A stretch of DNA of 64,000 bases from Cyclaneusma minus (GCA_037179335.1 JAKZHN010000007.1:620001-684000); one strand, 5' to 3'. Counted from the stretch's first letter, positions 48,981-59,136 are shown. Notes: generated by a model not told the origin, from the sequence alone. Program-made: numbers and translations.

Positions 48981-49207
48981 TATTGGTTTTATTCATAAAT
49001 AAATAAAAAGTAAAATATAGAATTGTATATACGAAAGCTTTAATAAGGATAAATATTGTAATATATATTGTATTATATTTGGGAAAAAGAAATTGCTAGC
49101 GCGGGCATAGGAATAGCTAAAGCTATTCCCAATCTTGGCGCTAGCACCCGGAGCCCTCAGCTCTCCAGTGCCGGTGGCCCGTGCGCTGGCTGCTGCGGGA
49201 ACTGACA
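48981..49207. repeat. Right LTR, 227 bp
   Basis: The less mutated copy: GGGAACTGACA here corresponds to AGAAATTAATA in the left LTR, every difference being G->A or C->T. Confidence 0.85.
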
Positions 49208-51014
49208 AAATAATTAATAAAAGCGATATAATTTTTTTTAAATAGTAAAAAATAAAAAATCGGGATAATAAAATAAAAAAGCTTGCTATATTAGGCAAAA
49301 AAGATTGGAAAATTAATTAATAATAATATTAAACTGCAAAAAGCCTAATAAGCAGCTATATATATTTATAAAAATATTAAGGATTTCCGCTGCTAAAAGA
49401 TTTTTAAATATATTTTATTGCTTGGAATTCAAATTTTTAAAATAGCTTTTTGCAAAATGCTTTTTTGAATAATAAAAGCAAATAGAAAGCCTATAATAAA
49501 AATTTAAATTATAAATGCGCTAATTAAAATTTAAATATTTATTAATTAAAAATTAAAAATTAAACTGGTTATTTTCGCCATTGTTAAATTGCTAATTGCT
49601 AAAATAAAAATAATTGCGGCAATATTTTTTAAATTTATTAAGCGAAATTTTCCAGGCATAAAAATTATATAAGTTATTAATTATAATTCTTTTATAAATA
49701 TTTAGCGCTAAATATAATATATTACGTTTTTAATTATAAATAAATACCAGGCAAATAATTTTTATTATAAATTTAAAGAACCGATAATTAGGGCTTTATA
49801 GAATATTTTTCTTATATAGATAATTAAAAAAAAAAGAAAAAAGAAATATTTTTGCCAAATTTAAAAAGCTTGCCGCGGTTTTTAAACTATTTTTTTTCAT
49901 TTTTAAAATAAATATTAATATTAATATTAAATTTAATAGCGCAATTGCGAAAATATATAAAATAAAAAAGCGAAAAGCTTTTATTAGCAATTTAAAAAAT
50001 ATATTTAATTAAAGCAATATATTATATGCAAAAAAAGGCTAAAAATTAAGAAAAAGCGCTTATTATTATTTTTGAATTGGTAAAATTATTTAAAGCAATT
50101 AGCAAATTTTTTAAACTAATTTGCAAAGCTTTGCAAAGCGTCGATAAATGCTTAAGCCGGACTAGCGGTAAAGCGCTAGCAAAACAATAGCACAAGCTTA
50201 TTATTTTTAATTTCATTAATTTTATTATTTTTATTATTAATATTTTTATTAGCATTATTACTGATATTATTGGCTTAATTATTATTAATTTTATTATTTT
50301 TAAAATAAATGCAATTATTATTAGCAAAAAGATTATTGCGGGCCTTATTGCAAGCTTTATTGCAGGATTTATTGCAAAATTTACGGCCGCGAGCTTTATT
50401 GTAAATGGATTTTAAAGCCTTTGCAAAAGCTTTGCAAAATGCAGCTTTATTGCCCTTGGAAATTTTGCTTCGAATAATAGCAAAGCCGCGGACTAAAACT
50501 TTAATAAAATTATAAATATTAATTATATTGGCTTAGCAGGATTATTTAGGCTAGAAATAGCAAAATTTGGAATTATTGGGCTAAAAATTAATAAATTTTA
50601 AATAAAAATCGAAATATCTAATAGCTTTAAATCAATATAAAAAAATCAAAATTGGAGCTTTTAAAAGCTTTAATTTCCTTATTTGCCCTTTTGCAAGCTC
50701 CCTTGCGTCGGGCCGATACCCTCCGGGCTGCCCACGCTGTTAGGTGACTCGTCCCACATAAAACCACCACATCTATGCAGTACACAGTATCGTTCAATCC
50801 TATGCGGCCATGTCCTCGTAACACTCTACGACAAACGTCTCATACGGAGAAATCATTGTTTATTCTGAAGTTCTAACAGCTGAATAGATTCAGAGGTGTC
50901 TAGTCTAGCAATACAATCTGATGTCTTTCCTCCTTTCAAACGCCTTATCCTTTAAGAAATCATCAGAGAATCGTACGAACCTCCTTCCACCAAAGAACCC
51001 CTCTCCATCCAGAT

Positions 51015-52466
51015 TCATTGCCTTGCCTTCTCGTCTGGATCCTCCAACCATGGCTTCTCCATCACCCACCTTTGCACAAACGGCTTCTGCACCATGGCAT
51101 TCCGCTTCACGTGTCGTACCCCCTCGAACAATCTCAGCCGGGGCTTTTGCCCCGCCGGTATCAACATCCCATACTGCCCCCATCCGCTCTCCGCCCTCTC
51201 TTCCTGCATCACTGCTGTCTCCTTTCCCTTCTGCGACTCTTCTCGGTTCAAGAACTCATTTTTCAACAACGACTTCTGCGGCATGTAGCTCCGTGTCATC
51301 TGCATCTGCTTCGCCCACGCCGTCTGGCCATTATTCATCTGCCTCGCCTGCTCCATCTCCCTCTTCATCATCTGCGCCGCCTGCTTTTCCTGCATCAGCG
51401 CCATCTCCCTCTCCCTCGCCATCTCCTTCTCCCTTTCTAACACCGCCCTCGGTACCCTCCGCTCCCCCATCCCCGGCACCCTCTGCACAATCACTACAAT
51501 CTTAACCTCCTGCTTCCTCCAAGCAACACCTGCCAATTCCCATCCCTTATTAGTCCCCCAAACCGCGACCCTTTTCTCCTCCCCACCCCTCACCTCCCTC
51601 TGCTCGGCCACCAAATCCATCATTTTCGTCTTCTCGCCCGCGCCCGGTGGCACTTTCCTTCCAGCCCACTCGCCCCTCACCCTTCGCACTCTTTGTCCCA
51701 GATATTTGTGTTCCTTTGCTTCCCACATTGTGACCTCCAACAACCAGCCTTCTTTGCGTGGCGGGAAATGTAGGAATGCATCGCCTAGGCGTGATGGAAT
51801 GCGCGGACTTGGTGCGGATGGTAAGACGGTGGGAAAGATGGGAGTTGTGTAGTTGCGAAAGTCGGGATATGAAGGGTGAGTCCAGGGTGAGGAGATGGAG
51901 TAGGAGGAAGCGGGTGCGACGTAGGCTAGTTGCATGGCTTGGTGGTTGACGCCGCGGCCGGAGAAGGTCGCAATGTGGATGGAATCAGGGGCAGGATGCA
52001 CTGGGGTGGTCTGCGATGAGGAGTCGTGGTCGGTCGCGAAGTGGAAGAATGAGAGAGTTTCAGGCAGAGCAACGTTGGATGATTTGGATGAACTCGGACC
52101 GGATGGGCCAGGTCTGGTGGTGTACGTTGAATTTGAGTTCTGTCGTGATGGTGGGTTGAAGTTGAGTGTTCTGAAGATGCCAACGCGCGGATCGCTGTAG
52201 TTCATGGACCGGTCGACGTGGTTGAAAGGCCGCGGTCTGAAGGAAGTGGATGGATTAATGGATGAACTGCATGATACAAATGGAGTTGCTGAAGGGGATG
52301 GAGGAGATGGCGGGGTTGAGGGAGGGACGCAGCGGACTTCGATATGGTGAGTGGTGATGCTGTCAATTGTGGCGATGATGGTACCAAGGCGGTAAGGAGG
52401 GATGTAGAGGACGGTTGTGTGCGGGGAGATGGTGTTATCCCAGTTGCTGGTTTCGCAGAAAGACAT
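51015..52466 (-). CDS. Hypothetical protein, 483 residues, charged C-terminal half
   Basis: Intronless open frame from MSFCETSNWDNTISPHTTV. Residues 1-50 and about 225-330 look folded (LLEVTMWEAKEHKYLGQRVR; EEKRVAVWGTNKGWELAGVA; VKIVVIVQRVPG). The middle (60-220) is Ser/Pro-rich, and about 335-400 form a long charged helix (LEREKEMAREREMALMQEKQ), followed by KPRLRLFEGV. I recognise no named family. The frame is much longer than overlapping ones and its composition is structured, so it is probably real. A short noncoding exon upstream is likely. A TATA box lies about 430 bp upstream at 52899-52906. Confidence 0.7.
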   Translation of the reverse strand: MSFCETSNWDNTISPHTTVLYIPPYRLGTIIATIDSITTHHIEVRCVPPSTPPSPPSPSATPFVSCSSSINPSTSFRPRPFNHVDRSMNYSDPRVGIFRTLNFNPPSRQNSNSTYTTRPGPSGPSSSKSSNVALPETLSFFHFATDHDSSSQTTPVHPAPDSIHIATFSGRGVNHQAMQLAYVAPASSYSISSPWTHPSYPDFRNYTTPIFPTVLPSAPSPRIPSRLGDAFLHFPPRKEGWLLEVTMWEAKEHKYLGQRVRRVRGEWAGRKVPPGAGEKTKMMDLVAEQREVRGGEEKRVAVWGTNKGWELAGVAWRKQEVKIVVIVQRVPGMGERRVPRAVLEREKEMAREREMALMQEKQAAQMMKREMEQARQMNNGQTAWAKQMQMTRSYMPQKSLLKNEFLNREESQKGKETAVMQEERAESGWGQYGMLIPAGQKPRLRLFEGVRHVKRNAMVQKPFVQRWVMEKPWLEDPDEKARQ

Positions 52467-52789
52467 CCTGGAGGCGATGTGAGTGGGCTGGCAAGGGGTG
52501 CGTCTAGAACCTGGATGAAGTTAGCATGATGTTGAGAACAGAAGGGTGAATGAGGTATTTCGAAGATGTGGGATGAATGATGACGGCTCGAGGTGCCGAG
52601 TGCTGTACCTGGAGCTCCTGTGGAGTCAACAGAAGAGCGGAAAAGGAAAAGGGATGGTGGAGGGTACTCGTACTTGTTTGCTTGAAGCCAGATGGATTTT
52701 GAGGATAAGAGAAGATTGAATTGCTAGAGTGAAGCAGTTTGTTTCTTTCACGTGGTCTGAAGCAAGCTGTGTTGGTTGTGTGTGAGGCT

Positions 52790-52862
52790 GAAGGTCGGAG
52801 AGGAAGGTCGGGGAGGAAGATCGGAGAGGAAGGTCGGGGAGGAAGATCGGAGAGGAAGTCGA
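52790..52862. repeat. Purine-rich minisatellite in the leader of the 51-kb gene
   Basis: About five alternating 13-14 bp units (GGTCGGAGAGGAA, GGTCGGGGAGGAA, GATCGGAGAGGAA). It lies between the TATA box and the start codon of the minus-strand gene, so its transcript would be a CU-rich 5' UTR. Confidence 0.85.
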
Positions 52863-52898
52863 GACATGAAGCGGGCGGAGAGAGGGCGAAGCCTCAGG

Positions 52899-52906
52899 TA
52901 TTTATA
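52899..52906 (-). promoter_or_regulatory. TATA box for the 51-kb gene
   Basis: Minus strand CTATAAATACC, followed about 30-40 bp downstream by CT-rich sequence and then the CU-rich repeat. It is similar in sequence to the TATA blocks of the tandem array that follows. Confidence 0.6.
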
Positions 52907-53505
52907 GATGAAAGGAAGAAGATTGGACCGCCGGAGAGCACGTGAAAGGAGGGGCGTCCCATTCCCTTTTCAGGGGGAAGCATCGACATAAGGAATACAA
53001 GCCAGTGGTAACAAAAGGATCGTTCGACAGCAGCTAAAGATGATTGGCTGCGCGTGCGTGAGCAAAGAAAACAACAAAAGGTCAATCCAGCGGTGGTGAA
53101 AGGGCCCTCCAACAGCAGTAGGGAGTACTTGTGTGTGATAAGATTTCCCATCACCCAAAACAGGCACCACCGTCTGAGAAATCTCGCGGACGGCTTTGGG
53201 TACCTCGCGACTCTTGAAGTCGACCGTTACTTACTGAACAAAACTCCCAACACCCTTGGGGTACCCCAAGCCCTTCAGGAGCCCTCCAATCCTCTTGGAT
53301 ATCCCAAATTCTTTTGAACATCTCAGGTCATTCAGAACCACACAAATTCTCTTCAACGATGCGATTCGACAAAAGATCCCAAGTCCATTAGCTAGCTACC
53401 TACATACCAGGACCACTCCCTTCCGTCATCCTTCAAAAGTCCCTACGCAAGTCCCGTCCATCCATCCACGCATCCCAAGAACAATCACAACAACTATCCG
53501 CCACC
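52907..53505. repeat. Intergenic stretch with a 19-bp-period array
   Basis: From about 53245 to 53345 units such as CCAATCCTCTTGGATATCC and CAAATTCTTTTGAACATCT follow at 19-20 bp. No gene seen in the stretch. Confidence 0.6.
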
Positions 53506-54491
53506 TCAATCCATCGCCGCCACCGCGCCACCCGGCTGCTGCCGTGCATCGCTATCCCTCACAGGTGTAGCCTGATGTTCTGTGTCGTCGCCCGAGACAG
53601 CCGCATTGGCTTGGGCCTCGGCTTTGTTCCTCTGGCGGCAGGCCTTCTCGCTTCTCGACATCTTGCGATATGCGACGAATCCAGCCTCCTCAGAAGCCCA
53701 TGTGGGGTGAGATGCCCACTCGTCGTTAAGAACGTGGAAGCACTTCTCACCGCGATCAGTGCAAGGCTTGCAGCGATCTCTCTTCGGAAGAAGACGGTAG
53801 CTTGGGCCCAAAGCGCGGCAGCGCCGAGGGACCGTTCCATCTTTCCTAGAACAGAATGCCAGAGCCCTGATTCCCCAGTACCATCCATTCTTGAACACCG
53901 GATGTTGCGCCAGGGCCTCTGTTCTCCAGATCGTGCAAACAGACGCAACAAGCAAGAAAGTCTGAGGAGGACAGAGGAGGAGACTTGGTGGCCAACTTAT
54001 AGCGGTGCGAAGAAGGCCACCTGGCGTAGGCGTTTTCGACTTCGAATCTCTGGACGGATGATGGTACGGTCGAGGAGACGACGGCAGTTGAGCGGCTCGG
54101 TGGTGGGAAGACGGGTCTGGCCTTCACTGGCGGCGAGTCCATTCGCGTTTTCGAGGCGCTCTTGAACTCTTGGGCCTCGAGCATTTGGCGGAAATCTTCC
54201 CGAACTCCAGGCGACTTGATCTCACTCAGCGAGTGGGCAGTGGCATCCCGAGGCGGCGTGCGACGACCTTCAGCCCCCATGGCCTGGGATTTGAAACTCG
54301 TGGTGTTAGGAGGAGGCAACGGGATCACATTGCCCAGATGCTGCTGTCGGACCGAGCATCCATCGTTCTTGGGAGCCCGGAGGACTTGGGTGGAAGACCA
54401 GGAAGCCGGGAACGTGTCCCAACTTCCCTCAACGAATTCCAGAACAAAAACAACCATCCGGAACCTCACACATCTCGCCCGCCAACGCCAT
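53506..54491 (-). CDS. Array gene: hypothetical protein with Cys-rich C-terminal part
   Basis: Starts MALAGEM at 54491, with a first intron from 54466 (GTGAGGTTCC) to an AAG acceptor near 54383, then a Pro/Ser-rich exon (REDFRQMLEAQEFKSASKTR). A second intron ends TCCTCCTCAG|ACTTTC near 53955. The last exon encodes SRKDGTVPRRCRALGPSYRL and RCKPCTDRGEKCFHVLNDEW, a Cys cluster that might bind zinc, and an Ala/Gln-rich tail to the stop at 53506. The frame across the second intron is not certain. A TATA-type array block lies 80 bp upstream (54574-54580). Confidence 0.4.
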
Positions 54492-54573
54492 GGCCCATTC
54501 CTCCAAGTCGTGGAGGAAAGAAGAAGAAAAAGGAAGTCTGGAGAGGGAAGAGGAGGGCGAAGTCTCGCGGGGT

Positions 54574-54580
54574 CTTTATA
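54574..54580 (-). promoter_or_regulatory. TATA-like element of the 53.5-54.5 kb gene
   Basis: Minus strand GGTATAAAGACC, with the initiator-like CTCCAGACTTCC about 40 bp downstream. Confidence 0.5.
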
Positions 54581-55144
54581 CCCATGGAGAAGAAGACAGA
54601 AGGACACATCACGTGCGTCTTTATGGGATTCGAAGCGCAAGGTACTTCGGCGCGTTGCTATTGCTATTCGGTCGAAGAGATGGCGAGCGACATGACCTGG
54701 ATGGGCCACACAGCCATTATTTCTGGCATGGGAGACTCGAAGCAGATTCGCTGTTGATGGGCGAGTCTGCAAGCCTAATCCATCCACGCCGGCCATTCAA
54801 CATCACATGCTCACTTGTTTCTTCAGTTTCGCCAGCCTCCTGAACCACGTAGCGCGAGTTTCCGAATACAGGGGGCTTTGAATTTGCCGGCGGTGCGTAA
54901 GGGTTGACATCCGGGGCCATGCAGCCCTACACCACCTTGACCACCTCCCCCAAACTCTCTGGAGGCCAGGGACATGGACGTCGAGTCCGCCGGTCCCGAG
55001 ACAACCACCATCAATCGCCTCGTTGATGGGCCCATCCCACGAGGACCGTTGCATGGCGCATTCTTCCACTGATCTGGGCGTGGAGAAAGGCAAGCGGACG
55101 AAGAAAGTCTGAGGAGGGAAGGAGATGGCGGAGTCTCAAGACCT

Positions 55145-56493
55145 CTTTATACCCGCATCGGGGACAGAGAAGACTGCAAGTGGCGGGAGACGAGGGGCTT
55201 CATGACGAACACGAAGAAGATGACGAGGGGCGTGAACTGGGTGTTGTTGCCTGCCCCCGAACATGGGGTTGCCGGTCTCGTCAGAACCTTCGGGTGATTC
55301 GTGATGGCTAGAGAGAGAAGTCAGTACGTGGTCGTCTTTCTGGTGGTGAAAGGGAGCTTTGACAAAAGCGAGGAATGAGAGGGTTGCATGTTTGATGCCA
55401 AATCATCAAAGGATGAAAAGACAGGATGGATACGCATGGGTGGCGGAACAGGCGAAAATGAATGAGTGGAAACAAACATACCTTCAAAAAGTGGTGATCG
55501 TGGAACTTGGAGTCATCAACTTCACCAGCAACGAATCCTTCGACGAAAGCGAGTGTCTTGGCGTAGTAAGTGTCGTTCGGATCGTCTGCGTCGAGCATCG
55601 GGACATCTTGGGCGTGGCTGCGGATCGTCCTCGGACTGACTCGACGTCGATGAAAGGCTCAAACGAAGCGGAGTCAGTCTAGTATCTAGTCCGTTGCGGT
55701 CACCCGGGGCGATGACCGGGCGTATGCCAGCGAGAAGTTGCGAAAAGGGGGTTGGGTTGATCGGGAGCGGGAGTCGTGGGTCAGCCGGAATCCAGCCCAT
55801 CTTTTTGGCTGGCTTTTCAGCTTTGGCGCGCTGACACTCCGGAGCAATATCCTCCTCGCTGAGCTTCAGCCCCTTGTGTCTGGAATAGAGGACCTGGAAC
55901 AGCTCGAGAGAAGGGGGTCAGTCGGTGTTTGCTCAAAGATGTGGTGGTGAAAGGGGGCTTCGACGGCAGCTTCCGCACTTCGATAACAGTTGAAGATGCC
56001 TGACGGCAGATCATCAGGAGATGGAAGGGGGATGTGCGTGGAATGGAGAATAGGGAAAAGAGGAAAGATGAGCGCCGAGTGATTGGGAACAGACAGACTT
56101 ACCTCGATCCAGAGACCAACCTCCTGATGGACCCCTGGGGGCATTCACCTCACAGCCGCCGAACGAGACATCATCGTCTCCTCCCAGATTCCAAGACCGT
56201 GGCCAGTCTGGTTGTGGGGCCGGTCCACAACACAGCCACCACGTCGCTCTCCCTGCCGTGTCTGGCAGCTGGCCCAGAGCTGACGCACTGCTGTCGATTG
56301 GTGTTAGCGATGTCGAGAAAAAAAACGAAACTTCGATCACAAACATACCGAGAACGCCAAGACTCCCATGAAGCAGCCTTAACTGGCGCGGGCGCTGGGA
56401 GAGATCCAAGTTGCCTACCAGGCGCGCAAAAGCCGATCCTGAAGTACTCCACAAGACGAAGAAGAGTCTGGGGAGGAAAGAGGAGGGAGCCAT
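55145..56493 (-). CDS. Degenerate array units, exons uncertain
   Basis: Two further blocks start near 56505 and 55148. After the first, an exon (PAPAPVKAASWESWRS in one frame, MGVLAFS in another) ends at the common intron GTATGTTTGTG ... ATCGACAG, followed by a frame at about 56150-56290. Farther on, 55485-55600 (minus) encodes DADDPNDTYYAKTLAFVEGF and FVAGEVDDSKFHDHHFLK, and 55866-56010 encodes EAAVEAPFHHHIFEQTPTD. They look like real exons, but I cannot join them into a single gene or find a start. Confidence 0.3.
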
Positions 56494-57104
56494 GTCAGGT
56501 ACTTATACCTGTAGTCGACGCGAAAAGTTAGCAAACACAGCCCACGGCACGATGACTCGAAGTTATCAGGGGTTGATGGAGCGGGATGCCAATGCATACC
56601 TTGCCTTGAACGGCTCACCCTTGGTAGCGGAGCCAACACCGATGGGATGTTGTACTTGGCCTTGATCATCTCGACCTCGTTGTCCACCGATCGATGATTC
56701 TTGAAGCCGAGCGAAGCGGCAATGAAAACACACAATGAGTGCGGAGGATTGGGGTGACCATCATCGCAGGTATCGTCACCTTCGAACTTCCAGACAGGAG
56801 ACACATCGTTGCCGATCACAGGGTTTCCGACCATGCCGCCGTAAGATTCGCCGGCATAGGCTCCCAAGTATGGGGAGTAACCAGTGTTGTCACCGGTATC
56901 GGCACCTTCGGACTGGCGGACAGGTGACTCCCGGACAGGCGACCCAAGGACAGGAGACTCCCGGACAGGAGACTCCGCGCGAATCTCCGCAAGCCTGGTC
57001 AGACAATCCATATCGCTGAGAGCCTGAGGGGTCGGGGCGTGCGTCTCAGGCTTGACGTAGAACGGGTTGGTGGCGTTCATTTTGCGCATTAATTCGCGGT
57101 CCAT
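56415..57104 (-). CDS. Array gene with NHRSV...IKAKY motif, frameshifted
   Basis: From MDRELMRKMN (57104) the frame encodes a proline/serine linker with a triple SPVRES-type repeat, acidic stretches and then NHRSVDNEVEMIKAKYNIP, the same motif as in the gene at 57636-58142. Right after it one base is missing (CCATCGG here, CCCATCGG there), so the conserved GVGSA is read as SVLAP. The frame then runs through what is an intron in the sister gene and stops at 56415. An upstream noncoding or coding exon (QLAVSKLGILRS) precedes it. This is probably a decaying copy. Confidence 0.45.
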   Translation of the reverse strand: MDRELMRKMNATNPFYVKPETHAPTPQALSDMDCLTRLAEIRAESPVRESPVLGSPVRESPVRQSEGADTGDNTGYSPYLGAYAGESYGGMVGNPVIGNDVSPVWKFEGDDTCDDGHPNPPHSLCVFIAASLGFKNHRSVDNEVEMIKAKYNIPSVLAPLPRVSRSRQGMHWHPAPSTPDNFESSCRGLCLLTFRVDYRYKYLTWLPPLSSPDSSSSCGVLQDRLLRAW

Positions 57105-57635
57105 GTTTCCGGAGATCTGTCACAAACCCAGAGTTAGCTGCTTAAACACAACCCTCCGCGAATGTCGAAAGAAAGAGACTTACACTGCGCAAGATCCCGA
57201 GCTTCGAAACGGCCAGCTGCTGTGGATCAATATCAGTAATGTCGACGACGAATAGAATGAAAATTCGAAACACAAACATACCGAGAGCTTCCAGTCCCAC
57301 CCACGACAGCGTGCATCGGCCTCCTGAGCGTTGGCACTGGAATGGAGCCAATTTGCCTGTCAGGCAAGCGGAATCTGATCCTTCGTTACTCCAGCAGAAG
57401 AAAGGAGGTCTGGGAGGAAAGAGGAAGAGTCTGGGTGGCTATTTATACCCGTGGGAAAGCATCAGCAAAGCACGTGATATTGAAATGACGATTAAATGAA
57501 GGGGTTTGCTACCTACCTACCAACTCTTTCCCACAACACCGAGGGCATATGCAGCCCATGTCCGACTCCATCTCACCCAGAGACAACCTACATCAGAACG
57601 AAGGTCATCTCGAAACTCGGACCAAGCTTCAAGCT

Positions 57636-58142
57636 TCAAACTTCGACGTCGCCGGATTCATCAGCCTCGGAGCCATTGGCGGCGTTGTCATCGTCAACGT
57701 CCGAGGCAACAGCCTTCTTGGCAGCCACAGCCTTCTTGGCTCTGGGGGCTGCCTTGGCACGTGGGGCCTTGGGCTTCGTGATTTTGGCATTACCCAACGA
57801 GTTGGGGATGGCGGGCTCATCACTGAAGCAAGGAGTGTTAGCAAGGGCTACCAATGTTTGTGGTGGGGGTCAGGTGACTGGAATTAGGGTATAGAGGGAG
57901 CTGGGTGCCAACGCTTACCTAGCATTCTCACCAGCCTTGGAAGCGGAGCCAACACCGATGGGGATGCCGTATTTGGCCTTGATCTTCGTCAACTTGTTCG
58001 AGACGGAACGATGGTTGTCGAGGCCGAACAGTTGCTCGTCGGTCTTGCGGCCGTTTCGACTCGACGGATGCTGCGAAAGGGTCAGAAAAGACGGCTATGA
58101 CATGAGGTGACAGTGGAAGGGAAAACTGACGCTTCGCAACAT
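57636..58142 (-). CDS. Array gene: small protein with histone-H1-like basic tail
   Basis: Predicted 116 residues; exons 58131-58142, 57919-58070 and 57636-57822, introns of 60 and 96 nt with normal GT-AG ends. Residues 21-45 carry NHRSVSNKLTKIKAKYGIP, shared with the neighbour at 56.4 kb. Residues about 68-95 are Lys/Ala/Pro-rich (KPKAPRAKAAPRAKKAVAAK), like linker-histone tails, and the end is acidic. The Met used (MLRSHPSS) is the first after the array's first intron; the exon before it (VRFSDSLDDKDK) is in frame but has no ATG, so it may be leader. A nuclear or nucleic-acid-binding role is inferred from charge alone. Confidence 0.55.
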
Positions 58143-58383
58143 TCCGAGCGCCGAAGCAGTTTGCTGCTGTCGATTCATGTCAGCACAGCCGGTGAAGAAT
58201 GGAAATTCTGAACAGAAAAGAGAACGACAGAACGTACCTTGTCTTTGTCGTCGAGGGAGTCCGAGAATCGAACTTTCGGACTGGTGACGGCGTTGTGCCG
58301 CAAGGGGCAAGGAGAAGCTGGTCCTAAGTCCTCTGACCCAAAGAAAGGGAGTCTGGCGGGAAAGAGGAGGAGGCCTGGATGGC

Positions 58384-58391
58384 TATTTATA
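58384..58391 (-). promoter_or_regulatory. TATA-like block of the 57.6-kb gene
   Basis: Minus strand GGTATAAATAGCC, with CGCCAGACTCCC about 35 bp downstream. It is directly preceded by an intron-like end (CTAAC ... GACCACAG), so it could also be transcribed from the unit upstream. Confidence 0.5.
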
Positions 58392-58398
58392 CCTGTGG

Positions 58399-59080
58399 TC
58401 ACGACGAGATGTTAGTAAAGAACACACACACAGTCATGGATGTCACGCTGGAGAAAGGGGGGTCGCCACCACCCATACTCCTTCCCAAAACATCGAGGAT
58501 ATTGCGGGCCCGCTCCCCAACACCGCTCGCTGTTCTTGATCGGGCCCTTCTCGACGTCCTTGACCAGACCGTTCTCGCCACATGCAGCTGCTGTCGAACT
58601 AAGTCAGCACCGCCCGCGAAATCTCTTCCCACCGGCCTTCGAAGAAGACATCGAAGAAGATAAAACGTACCTCGTCTTTGTCATCGAGGTCGTCCGAGAA
58701 TCGAGTCCTAATCTCCACTTGGCCTCGGCTTTCTGGGCCGACAGCGAAGAGACACCCCCTTGTCTTGATGTTTGGTGGCGGGAGGGCAGAGGTGGAGTGC
58801 GTGCGAGACTTCACACGCTGCTCTGGGTCCTTGAGGACGTCGTTGGCCGTTCCCAACTGAGCTGAGTGTCAGTGATTCATTTGCTAACCAGAAAAGGGGA
58901 AATTGGTGCCGGTAAAGGGAGGATAGAGCAAATAACCTTTTGGAACGCCTCAGTGGCTCCCGAGCTTTTATTGCGGTCAGGGTGGAGTTCAAACGCCAAC
59001 TTGCGGTAGGCTCTTGCAACCTCCTCGGCCGAAGCCGTGGTGTCTGCTCGCAAGGAGAGGTTGGTCCTGAACCAATTCAC
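58399..59080 (-). CDS. Array gene with a J-domain (DnaJ-like)
   Basis: Exons 58937-59080, 58671-58856 and 58399-58590 stay in frame (173 codons). Residues about 5-65 are a J-domain: ASAEEVARAYRKLAFELHPD with the HPD motif that stimulates Hsp70 ATPase, then FQK|LGTANDVLKDPEQR over an intron. After it come TRFSDDLDDKDE, homologous to the first exon of the next unit, and the common array intron. There is no ATG; the frame opens at GTG 59080, and only a noncanonical or lost start is visible, so the first helix is incomplete. The 58857-58936 intron has a weak donor (GTTATT). It may be a J-domain gene fused into the array or a pseudogene. Confidence 0.5.
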
Positions 59081-59128
59081 GCACCAAGGAAGAGTCTGGG
59101 GAGGAAAGAGAAGGAGGGAGGCGGTCCC

Positions 59129-59136
59129 TATTTATA
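59129..59136 (-). promoter_or_regulatory. TATA-like block before the J-domain unit
   Basis: Minus strand GGTATAAATAGGG, with CCCCAGACTCTTCC about 40 bp downstream. The TAA of GTATAA would also end the reading frame of the unit upstream. Confidence 0.5.

Larger units (their letters stand above)
41325..49207. mobile_element. Nested LTR retrotransposon, 7.88 kb, RIP-degraded
   Basis: Two direct terminal repeats of identical length (227 bp) at 41325-41551 and 48981-49207 differ mainly by transitions. The element is flanked by a perfect 5-bp duplication AAATA (41320-41324 and 49208-49212). The repeats start TATTGG and end GACA, consistent with an original TG...CA after TG->TA mutation. TTGGATTTT right after the left LTR is a weak primer-site candidate for plus orientation. 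Coding regions are destroyed, so Gypsy or Copia type cannot be told. Confidence 0.85.
38430..50768. mobile_element. Long copy of the outer transposon, with a nested LTR element
   Basis: Starts with the RIP-mutated version of the short copy's start (TTATCCTGCTTATTATATGC) and ends in the unmutated end sequence (GTCCCACATAAAACCACC), followed by ACATCTATG (50769-50777). Without the nested retrotransposon and its duplication it would be about 4.45 kb, a usual size for an autonomous DNA transposon. No reading frame survives, so its enzyme type cannot be read. Confidence 0.55.
38015..50777. other. AT-rich, RIP-degraded transposon island
   Basis: Composition changes sharply to about four-fifths A+T. 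Poly-A/T runs, TTAAAAGCTTTTAA-like palindromes and stop codons in all frames dominate, so no gene is supported. Internal repeat copies differ almost only by transitions in the C->T/G->A sense. Its contents are listed separately; between them I see only decayed sequence. Confidence 0.9.

Noticed and set aside
38015..50777. Mitochondrial DNA insertion or organelle contig
   Set aside because: High AT alone would fit, but there are no mitochondrial genes, and unmutated and mutated copies of the same ends show RIP.
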